Source: Sandaracinaceae bacterium (GTDB lineage: Bacteria; Myxococcota_A; Polyangia; Polyangiales; Houyiibacteriaceae). Taken from it: a DNA stretch of 64,000 nucleotides. The translations under genes and the position numbers were made by a program. Location of the stretch: positions 62,001 through 126,000 of the forward strand of contig JADJJE010000016.1 in the NCBI GenBank assembly GCA_016706685.1, given 5' to 3'. The notes below the pieces were generated by a model. The model was not told where the DNA came from. It saw only the letters and a list, made by a program, of their open reading frames with translations, and did no database searches. Each line of letters begins with the position of its first letter. The stretch's first letter is position 1. Positions 1-8,923 of the stretch are shown one piece after another.

Positions 1-1
1 C

Positions 2-331
2 GTGGCTCCGGACACGGCGGCCGTCGCCGCCGCCAGCCCGGAAACAGCCCCTCGAGACGGCCAAGACGGCCTGGCCCCAGGCACCGAAACGGCCGAGGCT
101 GGCGCGACCGCAGATGGTATGACCGTGGACGAAGCGGCCGGTCGCACGGGGGGACGTCGCCCGCGTGGCGGCACCACCGCAACGGCGGGCACCACCACCG
201 AGACCGCGGCCACCACGGCGGCCGAACCGGCCATGACTTCCGAGGCAGCCGCCACCCCGCCCGCCGGGATGGACTCCGCGCCCGCCGAAATGACCGGCTT
301 CAGCTTCGGCACCAACCCTTACTTGCGCTGA
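2..331 (+). CDS. C-terminal tail of an Ala/Thr/Gly-rich protein (cut by left edge)
   Basis: This is the last 109 codons of a gene that begins outside the window, ending in TGA at 329-331. The residue composition is almost only Ala, Thr, Gly, Pro and Glu, which suggests a disordered tail or linker. It closes with a short ordered-looking end containing FSFGTNPYLR. Third codon positions are strongly G/C, supporting this frame; another frame is also open and would read Arg/Gly/His-rich, so the frame is likely but not certain. It lies 131 bp upstream of pilC, so it may be another pilus or secretion gene, but nothing in the visible part identifies a family. Confidence 0.5.
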   Translation: MAPDTAAVAAASPETAPRDGQDGLAPGTETAEAGATADGMTVDEAAGRTGGRRPRGGTTATAGTTTETAATTAAEPAMTSEAAATPPAGMDSAPAEMTGFSFGTNPYLR

Positions 332-400
332 GGCGCCGCACCGACAGCTCCAGCACGTGGCCGCTCGCGGTCGCGTGACGCTGCAATCGTGCGGTGGTTT

Positions 401-430
401 TTGACGCGCTGGTCGAGCTTCAAGTAGCAT
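401..430 (+). promoter_or_regulatory. Candidate sigma-70-type promoter for pilC-pilS
   Basis: TTGACG at 401-406 and TAGCAT at 425-430 are separated by 18 bp. Predicted transcription would start near 437 and reach the Shine-Dalgarno GGAGG at 454-458 just before the pilC ATG at 463. It sits in the 131-bp gap after the preceding gene. Match to consensus is partial, so this is a prediction. Confidence 0.4.
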
Positions 431-462
431 GGGCTCTTCGAGACGAGAGAACCGGAGGTTCC

Positions 463-1674
463 ATGGCCGAGTGGGTTTGGGAAGCGAAAGCGCGCACAGG
501 TGAGACCCGCAAGGGAGTCATGGAAGCCGACACCCTCGAGGTGGTCGAGCAGCGCTTGCGCACCCAACAGCTGAACCCGGTCAAGGTCAAGAAGAAGCCC
601 AAGGAGCTCAACCTCACCATTGGGAGCGGCGTCACCGACAAGGACCTGGTGGTGTTCATCCGCCAGTTCGCGACCATGATCGACGCGGGTCTGCCGCTGG
701 TCCAGTGCCTCGACATCCTCTCCACGCAGGGCGAGAACGCCACCTTCAAGAAGCTGCTCACCGACGTGAAGGGCTTCGTGGAGCAGGGCGGCACGTTCTC
801 GGATGCTCTCCGGGAGCACCCCAAGGTCTTCGACGACCTCTTCGTGAACCTGATCCAAGCCGGTGAGGTGGGCGGTATCCTCGACGCCATTCTCCGGCGC
901 CTCGCCGTCTACATCGAGAAGCGGGTCAAGCTGCAGCGGCAGATCCGCTCCGCGATGATCTACCCGAGCTCCGTGTTGATCATCGCGTTCGGCGTCATCG
1001 CGATCATGCTGCAGTTCGTGATCCCGACGTTCCAGGAGATGTTCCGTGAATTCGGCTCCGAGGACGGTCTGCCGTGGCTCACGCAGAAGGTCATCGGCTT
1101 CTCCGTGTGGTTCCGCAACAACGTCCACTGGCTGTTCCTAGGCATCGCCGCCAGCATCACCAGCGTGCGGTACAGCTACAAGACGCCCAACGGGAAGCGC
1201 TTCTGGCACAAGGCCATGATCACCGCGCCCATCTTCGGCCCGGTCATGCGAAAGATCGCGGTGGCCCGCTTCACCCGCACCCTGGGCACGCTGCTCAGCT
1301 CGGGCGTTCCCATCTTGGACGCGATGGCCATCGTGGCGCGTGCGGCCGGCAACGTCATCGTCGAGGAAGCCATCAACAAGACCGCCAGCCAGGTGCGTGA
1401 GGGCCGCACCATGTCCGAGCCTCTGATGGAGACCGCTGTGTTTCCGTCCATGGTGGTGCAGATGATCGCCGTCGGAGAGCAGACCGGTGCTCTCGACACC
1501 ATGCTCAACAAGATCGCCGACTTCTACGAAGAAGAGGTCGACGTGGCGGTGGCAGGCCTCTTGTCGCTGGTGGAGCCGCTCATGATGGTGTTCATCGGCG
1601 GCATCGTGGGCACCGTGCTCATCGCCATGTACCTGCCCATCTTCACCATCGCCGACAGCATCAACGCGAACTAA
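463..1674 (+). CDS. pilC: Type IV pilus inner-membrane platform protein PilC (GspF family)
   Basis: 403 aa, the usual size for PilC/GspF. These polytopic proteins form the inner-membrane platform between the PilB/PilT motor ATPases and the growing pilus. The protein has the N-terminal WVWEAKARTGE type start common in PilC, then two T2SSF repeats (about residues 75-200 and 280-400). Each repeat is followed by hydrophobic segments, for example around 'SSVLIIAFGVIAIMLQFVIP' and near the C-terminus. The ATG at 463 is preferred over the upstream ATG at 394 because GGAGG sits 4 bp before it and family homology starts there. It is followed after 8 bp by pilS, so the two are probably cotranscribed. 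pilB and pilT are not in the window. Confidence 0.93.
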   Translation: MAEWVWEAKARTGETRKGVMEADTLEVVEQRLRTQQLNPVKVKKKPKELNLTIGSGVTDKDLVVFIRQFATMIDAGLPLVQCLDILSTQGENATFKKLLTDVKGFVEQGGTFSDALREHPKVFDDLFVNLIQAGEVGGILDAILRRLAVYIEKRVKLQRQIRSAMIYPSSVLIIAFGVIAIMLQFVIPTFQEMFREFGSEDGLPWLTQKVIGFSVWFRNNVHWLFLGIAASITSVRYSYKTPNGKRFWHKAMITAPIFGPVMRKIAVARFTRTLGTLLSSGVPILDAMAIVARAAGNVIVEEAINKTASQVREGRTMSEPLMETAVFPSMVVQMIAVGEQTGALDTMLNKIADFYEEEVDVAVAGLLSLVEPLMMVFIGGIVGTVLIAMYLPIFTIADSINAN

Positions 1675-1682
1675 CGCGGCTC

Positions 1683-3380
1683 ATGGGCGACGCCAGCGAA
1701 GCGGACGCGAGCGCCCCCCCGACGGCGAGGTCGCCCATCGAACGTCGCCTGTTGGCGTGGCTCTTTGCGCGCCTGGCGGTTGCGACGCTGGTGTTGGTCG
1801 GGGCCACCGGGCTCGTCGCGGGGCGCTACTCCTTCACGCGGGACGCCATGTTCACGCTCGATGTGGTGCTCTTCGGCTCGAGCACCATCGGGCTGGTGGG
1901 TCTCGTGCGTCGCACGCCAGGCTCGGTGGAGCTGTTGCTCGCCGTCGATCTGCTGGCGACCACGGCACTCTTGTGGCTGACGGGATCGGCCGCGAGCCCC
2001 CTGACGTTCCTGTACGGGCTGCTCACGTTGGCCGGCGCCATGGTAGCGGGACCCACCACCGCGCTGTGGGTCGCGGGCGCCTCCATCGCGCTGTTCCTGG
2101 GCATCAGCTGGAGCGTCTTGGTGGGAGTGCTGCCCCCACCCCCCGACCAGCTCGAGACTGCCATGGCCATCTCGACCGCCGAGCTGGCGACCTTCACGCT
2201 GAGCAACGTGGTGGGCATTGGCGCCGTGGCGGCGTTGGCGACGAATCTCGCCTTGCGCGTGCAGACCGCCGGTGGACAGCTTGCTCACGCCGAGCGCGCG
2301 GTGGCCGAGCTGACACGGCGCAACGTGGACATCGTGCGTTCGCTCTCGTCCGGGCTGGTCACGACCAACCCCACCGGGCTGATCGAGTCCATGAACCCCG
2401 CCGCGGTCGCCATGTTCCAGACCGACGAGCACGCCCTCCTCGGGCAGCCCATCGAGCGTTTTCTCCCGCAGGCCACCCCCGCCCGCCATCGCACCGAGGG
2501 GGTGGCCCACCGCCCCGACGGCAGCACGTTCCCGGTCGGCTTTCGTGAGGCCCCGCTGATGGACGCCACGGGGAACGTGACGGGCGCTGTGATCACCTTC
2601 CAAGACCTCACCGAGGTCAACCGACTGCGGAATCAGGCGGCTGAGTCACAGCGCCTGGCGGAGCTCGGAAAGCTGGCAGCGGGCCTGGCGCACGAGATCC
2701 GCAACCCGCTCACGAGCATCTCGGGAAGCGTGGAGCTGATTCGAGAGAGCGCGGCGCTGCACGAAGACGATCAGCGGTTGTTGGGCATCGTGCTGCGTGA
2801 GACCGAGCGTTTGAACGCACTGGTGGCGACCATGCTGCGGGTGGCACGCCCCTCACGGCCGACCCCTGCGCAGGTGGACCTGGGCGCGCTCTGTACGGAG
2901 ATCGTCGCCATGGCCCGCGTGGAGGCCGAAGAGTTGGGCGTGGGTATCGACCTGACCGTGAACGACGGAGACGGCGACGCTGCCACCTCGGTGGTCTTAC
3001 TGGCCGACGACAACCAGCTCCGTCAGGTGCTCTGGAACCTCTTGCGCAACGCCCTGCAAGCGTCGGTGGCCGGGCAGCGCGTCTCCGTCCGAGCGGTGGA
3101 CGAAGGGACCCGGGCGCGCCTCGAGGTGCGCGACCACGGCGCGGGGTTGAGCACCGACGCGCAAGCGCACGTGTTCGAGATGTTCTACTCGGGGCGCAGC
3201 CATGGCATTGGCCTAGGGCTCACCTTGGTGCAGCAGATCGTGAAGGATCATGGGGGCACCATCTCCGCGGGGAACGCCGAAGACGGCAGCGGCGCGGTGT
3301 TCCGGGTGCTGCTCCCCAAGCGCCGCTCACCCGACACGGAACCGAGCGCCGACGCGAGCCAGGCTCCCCGCGAGGCATAG
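1683..3380 (+). CDS. pilS: PilS-type sensor histidine kinase
   Basis: 565 aa. About six hydrophobic segments fill residues 25-195, followed by a PAS domain (about 212-315). A HisKA domain carries the phospho-acceptor His337 in LAHEIRNPLTS. A HATPase domain follows, with the N box around NLLRNALQAS and G boxes DHGAG and GIGLGL. This layout is that of PilS, which phosphorylates the NtrC-like PilR to control pilin transcription with sigma-54. Position directly after pilC supports the assignment. Unusually, no pilR follows: the next gene is on the other strand and overlaps the last 133 bp. The cognate regulator must lie elsewhere, or this kinase serves another regulator. Confidence 0.85.
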   Translation: MGDASEADASAPPTARSPIERRLLAWLFARLAVATLVLVGATGLVAGRYSFTRDAMFTLDVVLFGSSTIGLVGLVRRTPGSVELLLAVDLLATTALLWLTGSAASPLTFLYGLLTLAGAMVAGPTTALWVAGASIALFLGISWSVLVGVLPPPPDQLETAMAISTAELATFTLSNVVGIGAVAALATNLALRVQTAGGQLAHAERAVAELTRRNVDIVRSLSSGLVTTNPTGLIESMNPAAVAMFQTDEHALLGQPIERFLPQATPARHRTEGVAHRPDGSTFPVGFREAPLMDATGNVTGAVITFQDLTEVNRLRNQAAESQRLAELGKLAAGLAHEIRNPLTSISGSVELIRESAALHEDDQRLLGIVLRETERLNALVATMLRVARPSRPTPAQVDLGALCTEIVAMARVEAEELGVGIDLTVNDGDGDAATSVVLLADDNQLRQVLWNLLRNALQASVAGQRVSVRAVDEGTRARLEVRDHGAGLSTDAQAHVFEMFYSGRSHGIGLGLTLVQQIVKDHGGTISAGNAEDGSGAVFRVLLPKRRSPDTEPSADASQAPREA

Positions 3381-4156
3381 CGCACGTACGCGGCGAGCTG
3401 CGTCGCCGACAGCGCGAGCCACTCGACCTGGTCCGCCGCCGTGACTGCGCCCAGGCAGAGTGCGAAGAGGCCCAACAGCAGCGAGAAGCCCCAGCGGCGG
3501 TAGGCACCGAGGGAGAGCGCGCCGAGACCGATGCGGACAGCCTGCCTCGCGCTGGGGGTATCCCCGTCGAGGTTGGCGCGGACCAACGCGGCGTGCCCCA
3601 GGTCGGCCAGCACGCGCAGGGGCGTGAAGAGCACCGCGCCGAGGAGCAGCGCGGCTACCAGCGCGAGGTCATGAGTACGCTCGCTGGCTGCGCGCAGCAC
3701 CAACGACGCGTAGGTCACCAGGATGGCGATCAGGACGACGACGAACCCGGCGGGCACCAGCAGCAACGCGCGCAGCCGAAGCGCGGCCAGATAGCTCGAG
3801 AGGCCCACGCGGAGCGCGCTCTGCGAGGTGCCTTCGGACAGGCCCGCGAGCCACACGAGCTGCACCAGCGGGGCCAACACGGCTTGCAACGTGAAGAGGA
3901 CCACCAGTACAGCCACCCAGCGGGAGGCGTGCTCGAAGAAGAAGGGCAGGAGCCCCTCGACGACCAACGCTGCGCCCGGCTCGGCGAGGGCACCGCGCAG
4001 CCCGCCCGCCACGTCGCGAAAGCCGGCCTCGGCGTAGGACAGAACGACGAGCGCCGCGAGCGCCGCGAACACGCTCTCCACGATGAGCACGTAGCCCGCC
4101 GTGAGCATGACGCGGCGAAGAGGAAGGCGACCAGACACCTGCAGCGAGTCCGCCAT
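3248..4156 (-). CDS. Multi-pass membrane protein of unknown function
   Basis: 302 aa with about six hydrophobic stretches, for example near residues 18-40, 80-105, 130-155, 165-185 and 220-240. No family was recognised. Start ATG at 4156 lies 3 bp after the stop of the upstream M1 peptidase gene, so the two form a minus-strand operon and may act together. The last 44 codons (3248-3380) run antisense to the end of pilS, an unusually long convergent overlap. The C-terminal tail in that stretch is Ser/Arg-rich and may not be functionally constrained. Confidence 0.7.
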   Translation of the reverse strand: MADSLQVSGRLPLRRVMLTAGYVLIVESVFAALAALVVLSYAEAGFRDVAGGLRGALAEPGAALVVEGLLPFFFEHASRWVAVLVVLFTLQAVLAPLVQLVWLAGLSEGTSQSALRVGLSSYLAALRLRALLLVPAGFVVVLIAILVTYASLVLRAASERTHDLALVAALLLGAVLFTPLRVLADLGHAALVRANLDGDTPSARQAVRIGLGALSLGAYRRWGFSLLLGLFALCLGAVTAADQVEWLALSATQLAAYVRYASRGAWLASALGSVSGERRLGSSTRNTAPLPSSAFPAEMVPP

Positions 4157-4159
4157 GGG

Positions 4160-6061
4160 CTAGGGACCCGCGAGTGAGAAAGCCAGGTGGAAGAAGCCCA
4201 GGAGCCGCGTCAGCAGCGACGCCCCCACCTGTGACGTGGCCCATGGATTCGGCTCACCGAAGACCCGCACGTCGTCGAGGCGCCGGGCGTCCGTGAGGTT
4301 GCGGCGCCGGGGATCGACCTCCACACGCACGAGCGTGTCGACGTCGATGGGCAGGCGGAGCTCGCGCGTCGAGCCCGGCCACGAGTGGCGTGTCACGCCG
4401 GCGTTCGTCGAAACGGCGACCTCGAGCGGGACGGGCAGGCAGCCGTGTCGCTGCGCGACCAGCTCGGTCCTGCAGCCACCGTCGTCGCACACGGACTCCA
4501 CCTCGCCCAGTTGCGTCCGCGCGGTGCACCCACGTGTGAGCGCGGGGTCGAGCACGTCACGCACGAACCAGGCGCCGTACTCTTCGCGAAACGCCTCTCG
4601 AAGCGCGTCGGGAGAAGGATGAGCGAAGCGCTGAGCACGGGCGTAGCTCCCCAGCGCGCGCAGCAGGCGCTCTCGCCCCCAGGCGCGCGCAATGGTCTCC
4701 AGCATCAACGGCATGTAGACGTAGATGGTGCGGTAGAGCGACTCTGTCTCGAACGCATGGGCTGGCGAGAGGGGCGCGGGCGCCACCTGGTGCGAGAGGG
4801 CCCAGCTGCGGTCGAGCTCGAAGCCATCGAGGGACACACCGCCCACCCGTGCGCCGCTGGCGGAGCCGTGCACCTCGCGCAGCAGCGCGCCCGTAGCCCA
4901 GCTGGTCAGCCCCTCGTCCAGCGCCGGGTAGCGCACCTCGTTGGTGGCCACCAGCCCTTGAAACCACTGATGCGCCAGCTCGTGCGCAGTGGTCTCGGCG
5001 GCCCCGGCTCCCAACAGGGGCCGCGCGGAGCCCCACCACGGCCCGGAGGTCAGGAAGAGCGTGGGGTACTCCATGCCGCTCACCGCCTCCGCGGCCTCCG
5101 GCGGCACCACCACGGTGAGCACGGGATACGGGTACTCGCCGAACAGGCGCGAGAAGTACGCGAGCCCCCGGCACGTGAGCGCGAGGTGGTCGGCCGCGAC
5201 GCGCTCGAAGCCCGGTGGATGGACCACGCGCACGAGCACGCTGTGGGTGGCGAGCGGCTCGGTGTCCTCGATGACGCGGAGCTCGCGGGCCGCGACGAAC
5301 ACCATGTCGTGCACCGCGGGCGCGGTGAAGCGATGAACGCGGTGCTGCTGCCCAGAAGCCTCTGCCTCGACGGGCGCGCCACCCGCGACGACCTCCATGT
5401 CGGCGGGGGCGACCACCGTGAGCGTGTAGTCCGCGAAGTCCGCATAGAATTCGCCTAGCCCGTGGTAGGGGAAGTGCGCCCACGTGCCGCCCGCCTCGAG
5501 CCGCGCCAGCTTGGGGAACCACTGGGCGGCCACGTGGAAGTCGCGCACGAAGCCACTGCGGGCCACCGCCTCGGGAAGCTGGCTGACGAAGGTGACGCGC
5601 AGGTCCAGCGTAGCGCCGGGGAGAAGGGGTTCGTAGAGGGTGGTGCGGAGCTGCGTCTGGTCTTCTGGCACGCCCACGTCGAGCGTGGATCGCGTGAGGA
5701 GGTCTCGCCCGTCCGCGAGGCCGAGCGCGGTGAGGATGATGGCGCCCTCCTCGCCCACCTGGCGATCCCGGATCTCGGTGCCCCCCTCACGCGTGAAGAC
5801 GCTGCCCTCCCGACGGAAGGCATTGAGATACAGGTGCCAATACAGCTCTGTGACGGGCGCGGCGCTGCGATTGGTGAAGCGCCAGCGGAGCGTCCCATCG
5901 ATGCGGTGCGCGTCCGGGTCCAGCACCGCGCGCAGGTCCACCTGGTCGCGCGGCTCGTCGGCCGTGACATAGGCCGGCTGCGCGCTGGTCCAAGAGGACG
6001 ACGCGAGCGTCCCGAGCAGCAAGCAGAGCGGGTACGTCACGAGCGAGCGCATCGCGGCCAT
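4160..6061 (-). CDS. Secreted M1-family zinc metallopeptidase-like protein
   Basis: 633 aa. The N-terminus (residues 1-28) is a signal peptide ending near TSAQP. The body has the M1 aminopeptidase fold: GMEYP at 329-333 stands in the GxMEN exopeptidase position, HELAH at 360-364 holds the zinc histidines, and Glu383 lies 18 residues after the second His as in HExxH-X18-E. A C-terminal hydrophobic stretch (LLGFFHLAFSLAG) may anchor it. The GxMEN loop is altered (Tyr for Asn), so aminopeptidase specificity is not assured. The reading frame stays open far upstream on this strand, but the signal peptide marks the true start at ATG 6061 or 6052. It is cotranscribed with the downstream membrane protein. 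Confidence 0.85.
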   Translation of the reverse strand: MAAMRSLVTYPLCLLLGTLASSSWTSAQPAYVTADEPRDQVDLRAVLDPDAHRIDGTLRWRFTNRSAAPVTELYWHLYLNAFRREGSVFTREGGTEIRDRQVGEEGAIILTALGLADGRDLLTRSTLDVGVPEDQTQLRTTLYEPLLPGATLDLRVTFVSQLPEAVARSGFVRDFHVAAQWFPKLARLEAGGTWAHFPYHGLGEFYADFADYTLTVVAPADMEVVAGGAPVEAEASGQQHRVHRFTAPAVHDMVFVAARELRVIEDTEPLATHSVLVRVVHPPGFERVAADHLALTCRGLAYFSRLFGEYPYPVLTVVVPPEAAEAVSGMEYPTLFLTSGPWWGSARPLLGAGAAETTAHELAHQWFQGLVATNEVRYPALDEGLTSWATGALLREVHGSASGARVGGVSLDGFELDRSWALSHQVAPAPLSPAHAFETESLYRTIYVYMPLMLETIARAWGRERLLRALGSYARAQRFAHPSPDALREAFREEYGAWFVRDVLDPALTRGCTARTQLGEVESVCDDGGCRTELVAQRHGCLPVPLEVAVSTNAGVTRHSWPGSTRELRLPIDVDTLVRVEVDPRRRNLTDARRLDDVRVFGEPNPWATSQVGASLLTRLLGFFHLAFSLAGP

Positions 6062-6139
6062 CGTCACAGCCCGAGGTGCACCGCGCAAGACGACTGGCGG
6101 AGGCGCGCGCACGATGGCAGGAGAACGCGGCCGCTCGTC

Positions 6140-6634
6140 ATGACCACCCTGCCCTTCACGCTCGCCGACGAAGACCAGACCCGTGCGCTCGCACGGCGCC
6201 TGGCCCACGGGCTCGCCCCCGGTGACCTGCTGATCCTGGAGGGGCCGCTCGGGGCTGGGAAGACGCTGCTGGCGGGCGCGTTGGTGCACGCGCTGGGGGT
6301 GCCCGAGGACGACCCCGTGGCCAGCCCTACCTTTGCGCTGGTGCACGAGTACGAGGGCCGCCTCCCGGTGCTGCACGCCGACCTCTATCGTCTGGGGAGC
6401 CCGGAAGAGGTCTCGGAGCTGGGCTTCGAGGAACGTCGCGAGCAGGGCGCCGTCGCGATCGTGGAGTGGGGTGTGCGCTTCGAGGAGGAGCTCCGGCCGG
6501 ACGCGGTGCTGACGCTCGCCATCACGGGGGAGCTGAGCCGCAGCGCCACCCTCTCGGCGCATAGCGCGCGGGGGGCTGCGCTGCTGGCGGAGCTGGACAC
6601 CTTCGCGGTGCCGCCGAGCCTCCTCGACCGTTGA
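6140..6634 (+). CDS. tsaE: tRNA threonylcarbamoyladenosine biosynthesis ATPase TsaE
   Basis: 164 aa, the typical TsaE length. TsaE is the small P-loop ATPase that works with TsaB and TsaD to place t6A at position 37 of ANN-decoding tRNAs. The Walker A motif EGPLGAGKT lies at residues 34-42, followed by the family-typical SPTF (about 61-64), HADLYRL and VEWG segments. ATG at 6140 is chosen because homology begins at once. It is divergent from the M1 peptidase, with 78 bp between start codons, and 81 bp before the sulfatase-like gene. TsaB and TsaD are not in the window. Confidence 0.93.
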   Translation: MTTLPFTLADEDQTRALARRLAHGLAPGDLLILEGPLGAGKTLLAGALVHALGVPEDDPVASPTFALVHEYEGRLPVLHADLYRLGSPEEVSELGFEERREQGAVAIVEWGVRFEEELRPDAVLTLAITGELSRSATLSAHSARGAALLAELDTFAVPPSLLDR

Positions 6635-6715
6635 CACCTCGGGCTGGCAGTCGGCCTGCGTGGGGCGTCGTGTTCTCTCGCGCGGCCGGCGCGCGCCCTC
6701 TATCATCCGCCGCGC

Positions 6716-8923
6716 ATGTCCGAACCCATGACCGACGCGCCGCCGGGCTCGAGCGGGAGCCACCGAGATCGTGCGGGCGGCGCCTCGTCCGACGCGGGCG
6801 CATGGCTTCGGGCGTGGCTCTTGGCGGGGCTCGCGACGGCCGCGCTCGAGCTCCTGACGAGTCTGGCCACGGAGCTCCCCTTCAGCGTGGGCGGGGCGGT
6901 GCTGGTGACCGCGCTGGTCAGCCTGACCGCGCTCGGAATGGCTGGGCTGACCAAGGGCGTCGAGCGCGTGGTGGCCCCGGGCAGCCTCGCCGCCAACGCG
7001 TCGGCGCTGCGCACCGTGCTGGCGCGGGGGACGCCGCTCTCGGACCCCGCCCTCGGACGGCGCGCGAGCGTCTCGATCCTCACGCTGCCCGTCACGCTCT
7101 TGGGGCTGGTGGGGCTCAGCGCTGCCTGCGCCTACTTCGTGGTCACTCGCTCGGAGGCTCCCCAGTTCATCGCGCTCTTGCTCGGCGTGCTGGCCCCGCT
7201 GGTGCTGGGCTGCGCCGCGCTGCTGACGGTGGCGTTCCGCCGCGTGTTGCTGCAGGTCCCTCGCCTGCCACCTCCGCGCGCGGCGCTGGCAGGGCTGCTC
7301 GTCGTGGCCGCCGTGCTCGCGGTGGCGGTGGTGGCGACCCAGCACGAGACGCTGGCGCACCTCGGCGCGCATGCGCTGATGCCGCCGCTCGTGCTGGTGT
7401 CGCTGAGCCTCACGCTCTTCGTGGCGCTGCCGCGGGGGCTGGCGCATCCGGGGCGCGTAGCCCTCGCGGTCGCGCTCCTGGCGTCTGTCGCCATCCTGGG
7501 TGGCTGGCGCCTCCCGCGCGCCCGCAGCTTCACCACGCGCGCCACGTGGAGTACCGGCTACCTGGTGGCGGGGCTCCAGTCCGTCAGCGACCTCGACCGT
7601 GACGGTGTCGCGTCGTTCCCCTTCGGCGCCGACTGCGCCCCCTTCGACGGCACCCGCAGTCCGCTGGCGCGCGAGCTGCCCGAGAACGGTGTGGACGAGA
7701 ACTGCGACGGTCGGGACACGCCTGCCGCCGCCCAAGACGAAAGCGGGCCGCTGACCATCGCGCCGCTGACGGGGGACCAACCGGATCTCTATCTGATCAC
7801 GGTAGACGCGCTGCGCGCGGATCACCTCGGGTTCATGGGGTACGACGCGCACCCCACGTCGCCCGATCTCGATGCCCTGGTGGGCCGCGGCGTGGTGTTC
7901 GAGCGGGCGTACAGCCAGGACTCCGGGACCGCGCCCAGCATGTGGTCGTTGATGGTGGGCAAGACCCCCTTCCAGGCCGAGCTGGTCGCCACGGGCTTCC
8001 CACCCAACTACGCCGACAGCGAGACCACCCTGGCCGAGCACCTCAAGGCCGCCGGCTACACCACGCACGCGCGCCTGTGCGGGTCCATGTTCGCGGCGCC
8101 CACGTGGAACCTGCGCCGCGGGTTCGACGAGTTCGACGAGGTCTGTCAGCGACGCCCGCGTGAGCTGGGCCCGTTCGTGCTGGACAGCGCGCGCCCCCTG
8201 TTGAGCACGCCGGCGGACGACGCCCCGGCGAGCGAACACGTGCGCCCGCCGCGCTTCGTGTGGCTGCACTTCTTCGACCCGCACCACCCCTATGTGGACC
8301 ACCCCGCCCTCGAGTTCGGCGACCAGTCCATGGACCTGTACGACGAGGAGATCCGCTACGTGCAGGAGTTCGTGGCCGAGGCCATCCGCCTCGCGCTCGA
8401 CGATGGGCACGCTCGGCCCCGCTTCGTGGTGCTGTCCGCCGACCATGGCGAGAACTTCAGCGAGCACGGGCGCGACCCGCACGCGCGCACGCTCTACCGC
8501 GAGGTCACGCACGTCCCTCTGGTGTTCTTCGGGGCGGAGCTCGAGGCGCGCAGGGTGGCGGCTCCCGTGGCGCTGGGCGACGTGTTCCCGACGTTCCTGA
8601 ACCTCGCGGGCGTCCCCACGCCCAGCCGCACCACCATGGAGAGCCTGGTGCCCACGCTCCTGGGCGGTCGGCCCGACCCGGCGCGCGCCATCTTTCAGGA
8701 GAACTCTTGGTCGCGCCCGACGCATCATGTGAAGGCCATGATCTTGGGGCGCTACCACCTGATCCGTGACCTCACGGACGACACCACCGAACTCTACGAC
8801 ATGGTCGCTGACCCGCGTGAGCGCGTGAACCGCATCGATGGCGGCATCGCCGAGCAGTCCGACCTGTTGCGCAGGATGGAGGCGTTCATCGCCACCACCA
8901 ACATCCCCGAGGCGTACCGTTGA
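6716..8923 (+). CDS. Membrane-anchored sulfatase/alkaline-phosphatase-fold enzyme with MopE-like metal-binding motif
   Basis: 735 aa in three parts. Residues 1-280 hold about seven to eight hydrophobic segments. Residues about 290-333 form an Asp-rich motif (DLDRDGVASFPFGADC, then GVDENCDG) like the MopE/myxobacterial metal-binding motif. Residues 355-735 are a sulfatase domain, with DLYLITVDALRADHLG at the first metal site, SADHGENFSEHG for the later metal ligands and LPTL-like C-terminal elements. The nucleophile region reads SGTAPSMWSL, so no Cys-x-Pro-x-Arg formylglycine site exists; a Ser/Thr nucleophile, as in phosphotransferases of this superfamily, is likelier. The stop overlaps the TTG start of the next glycosyltransferase, so they are coupled. 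It may transfer or remove a phospho-head group on an envelope glycan (inference). Confidence 0.8.
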   Translation: MSEPMTDAPPGSSGSHRDRAGGASSDAGAWLRAWLLAGLATAALELLTSLATELPFSVGGAVLVTALVSLTALGMAGLTKGVERVVAPGSLAANASALRTVLARGTPLSDPALGRRASVSILTLPVTLLGLVGLSAACAYFVVTRSEAPQFIALLLGVLAPLVLGCAALLTVAFRRVLLQVPRLPPPRAALAGLLVVAAVLAVAVVATQHETLAHLGAHALMPPLVLVSLSLTLFVALPRGLAHPGRVALAVALLASVAILGGWRLPRARSFTTRATWSTGYLVAGLQSVSDLDRDGVASFPFGADCAPFDGTRSPLARELPENGVDENCDGRDTPAAAQDESGPLTIAPLTGDQPDLYLITVDALRADHLGFMGYDAHPTSPDLDALVGRGVVFERAYSQDSGTAPSMWSLMVGKTPFQAELVATGFPPNYADSETTLAEHLKAAGYTTHARLCGSMFAAPTWNLRRGFDEFDEVCQRRPRELGPFVLDSARPLLSTPADDAPASEHVRPPRFVWLHFFDPHHPYVDHPALEFGDQSMDLYDEEIRYVQEFVAEAIRLALDDGHARPRFVVLSADHGENFSEHGRDPHARTLYREVTHVPLVFFGAELEARRVAAPVALGDVFPTFLNLAGVPTPSRTTMESLVPTLLGGRPDPARAIFQENSWSRPTHHVKAMILGRYHLIRDLTDDTTELYDMVADPRERVNRIDGGIAEQSDLLRRMEAFIATTNIPEAYR

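Noticed and set aside
6062..8758. Upstream extension of the M1 peptidase frame on the minus strand
   Set aside because: The frame is open for 900 more codons, but it is Arg/Glu/Gln/His-rich, lies antisense to tsaE and the sulfatase-like gene, and the signal peptide at 6061 marks the true start.
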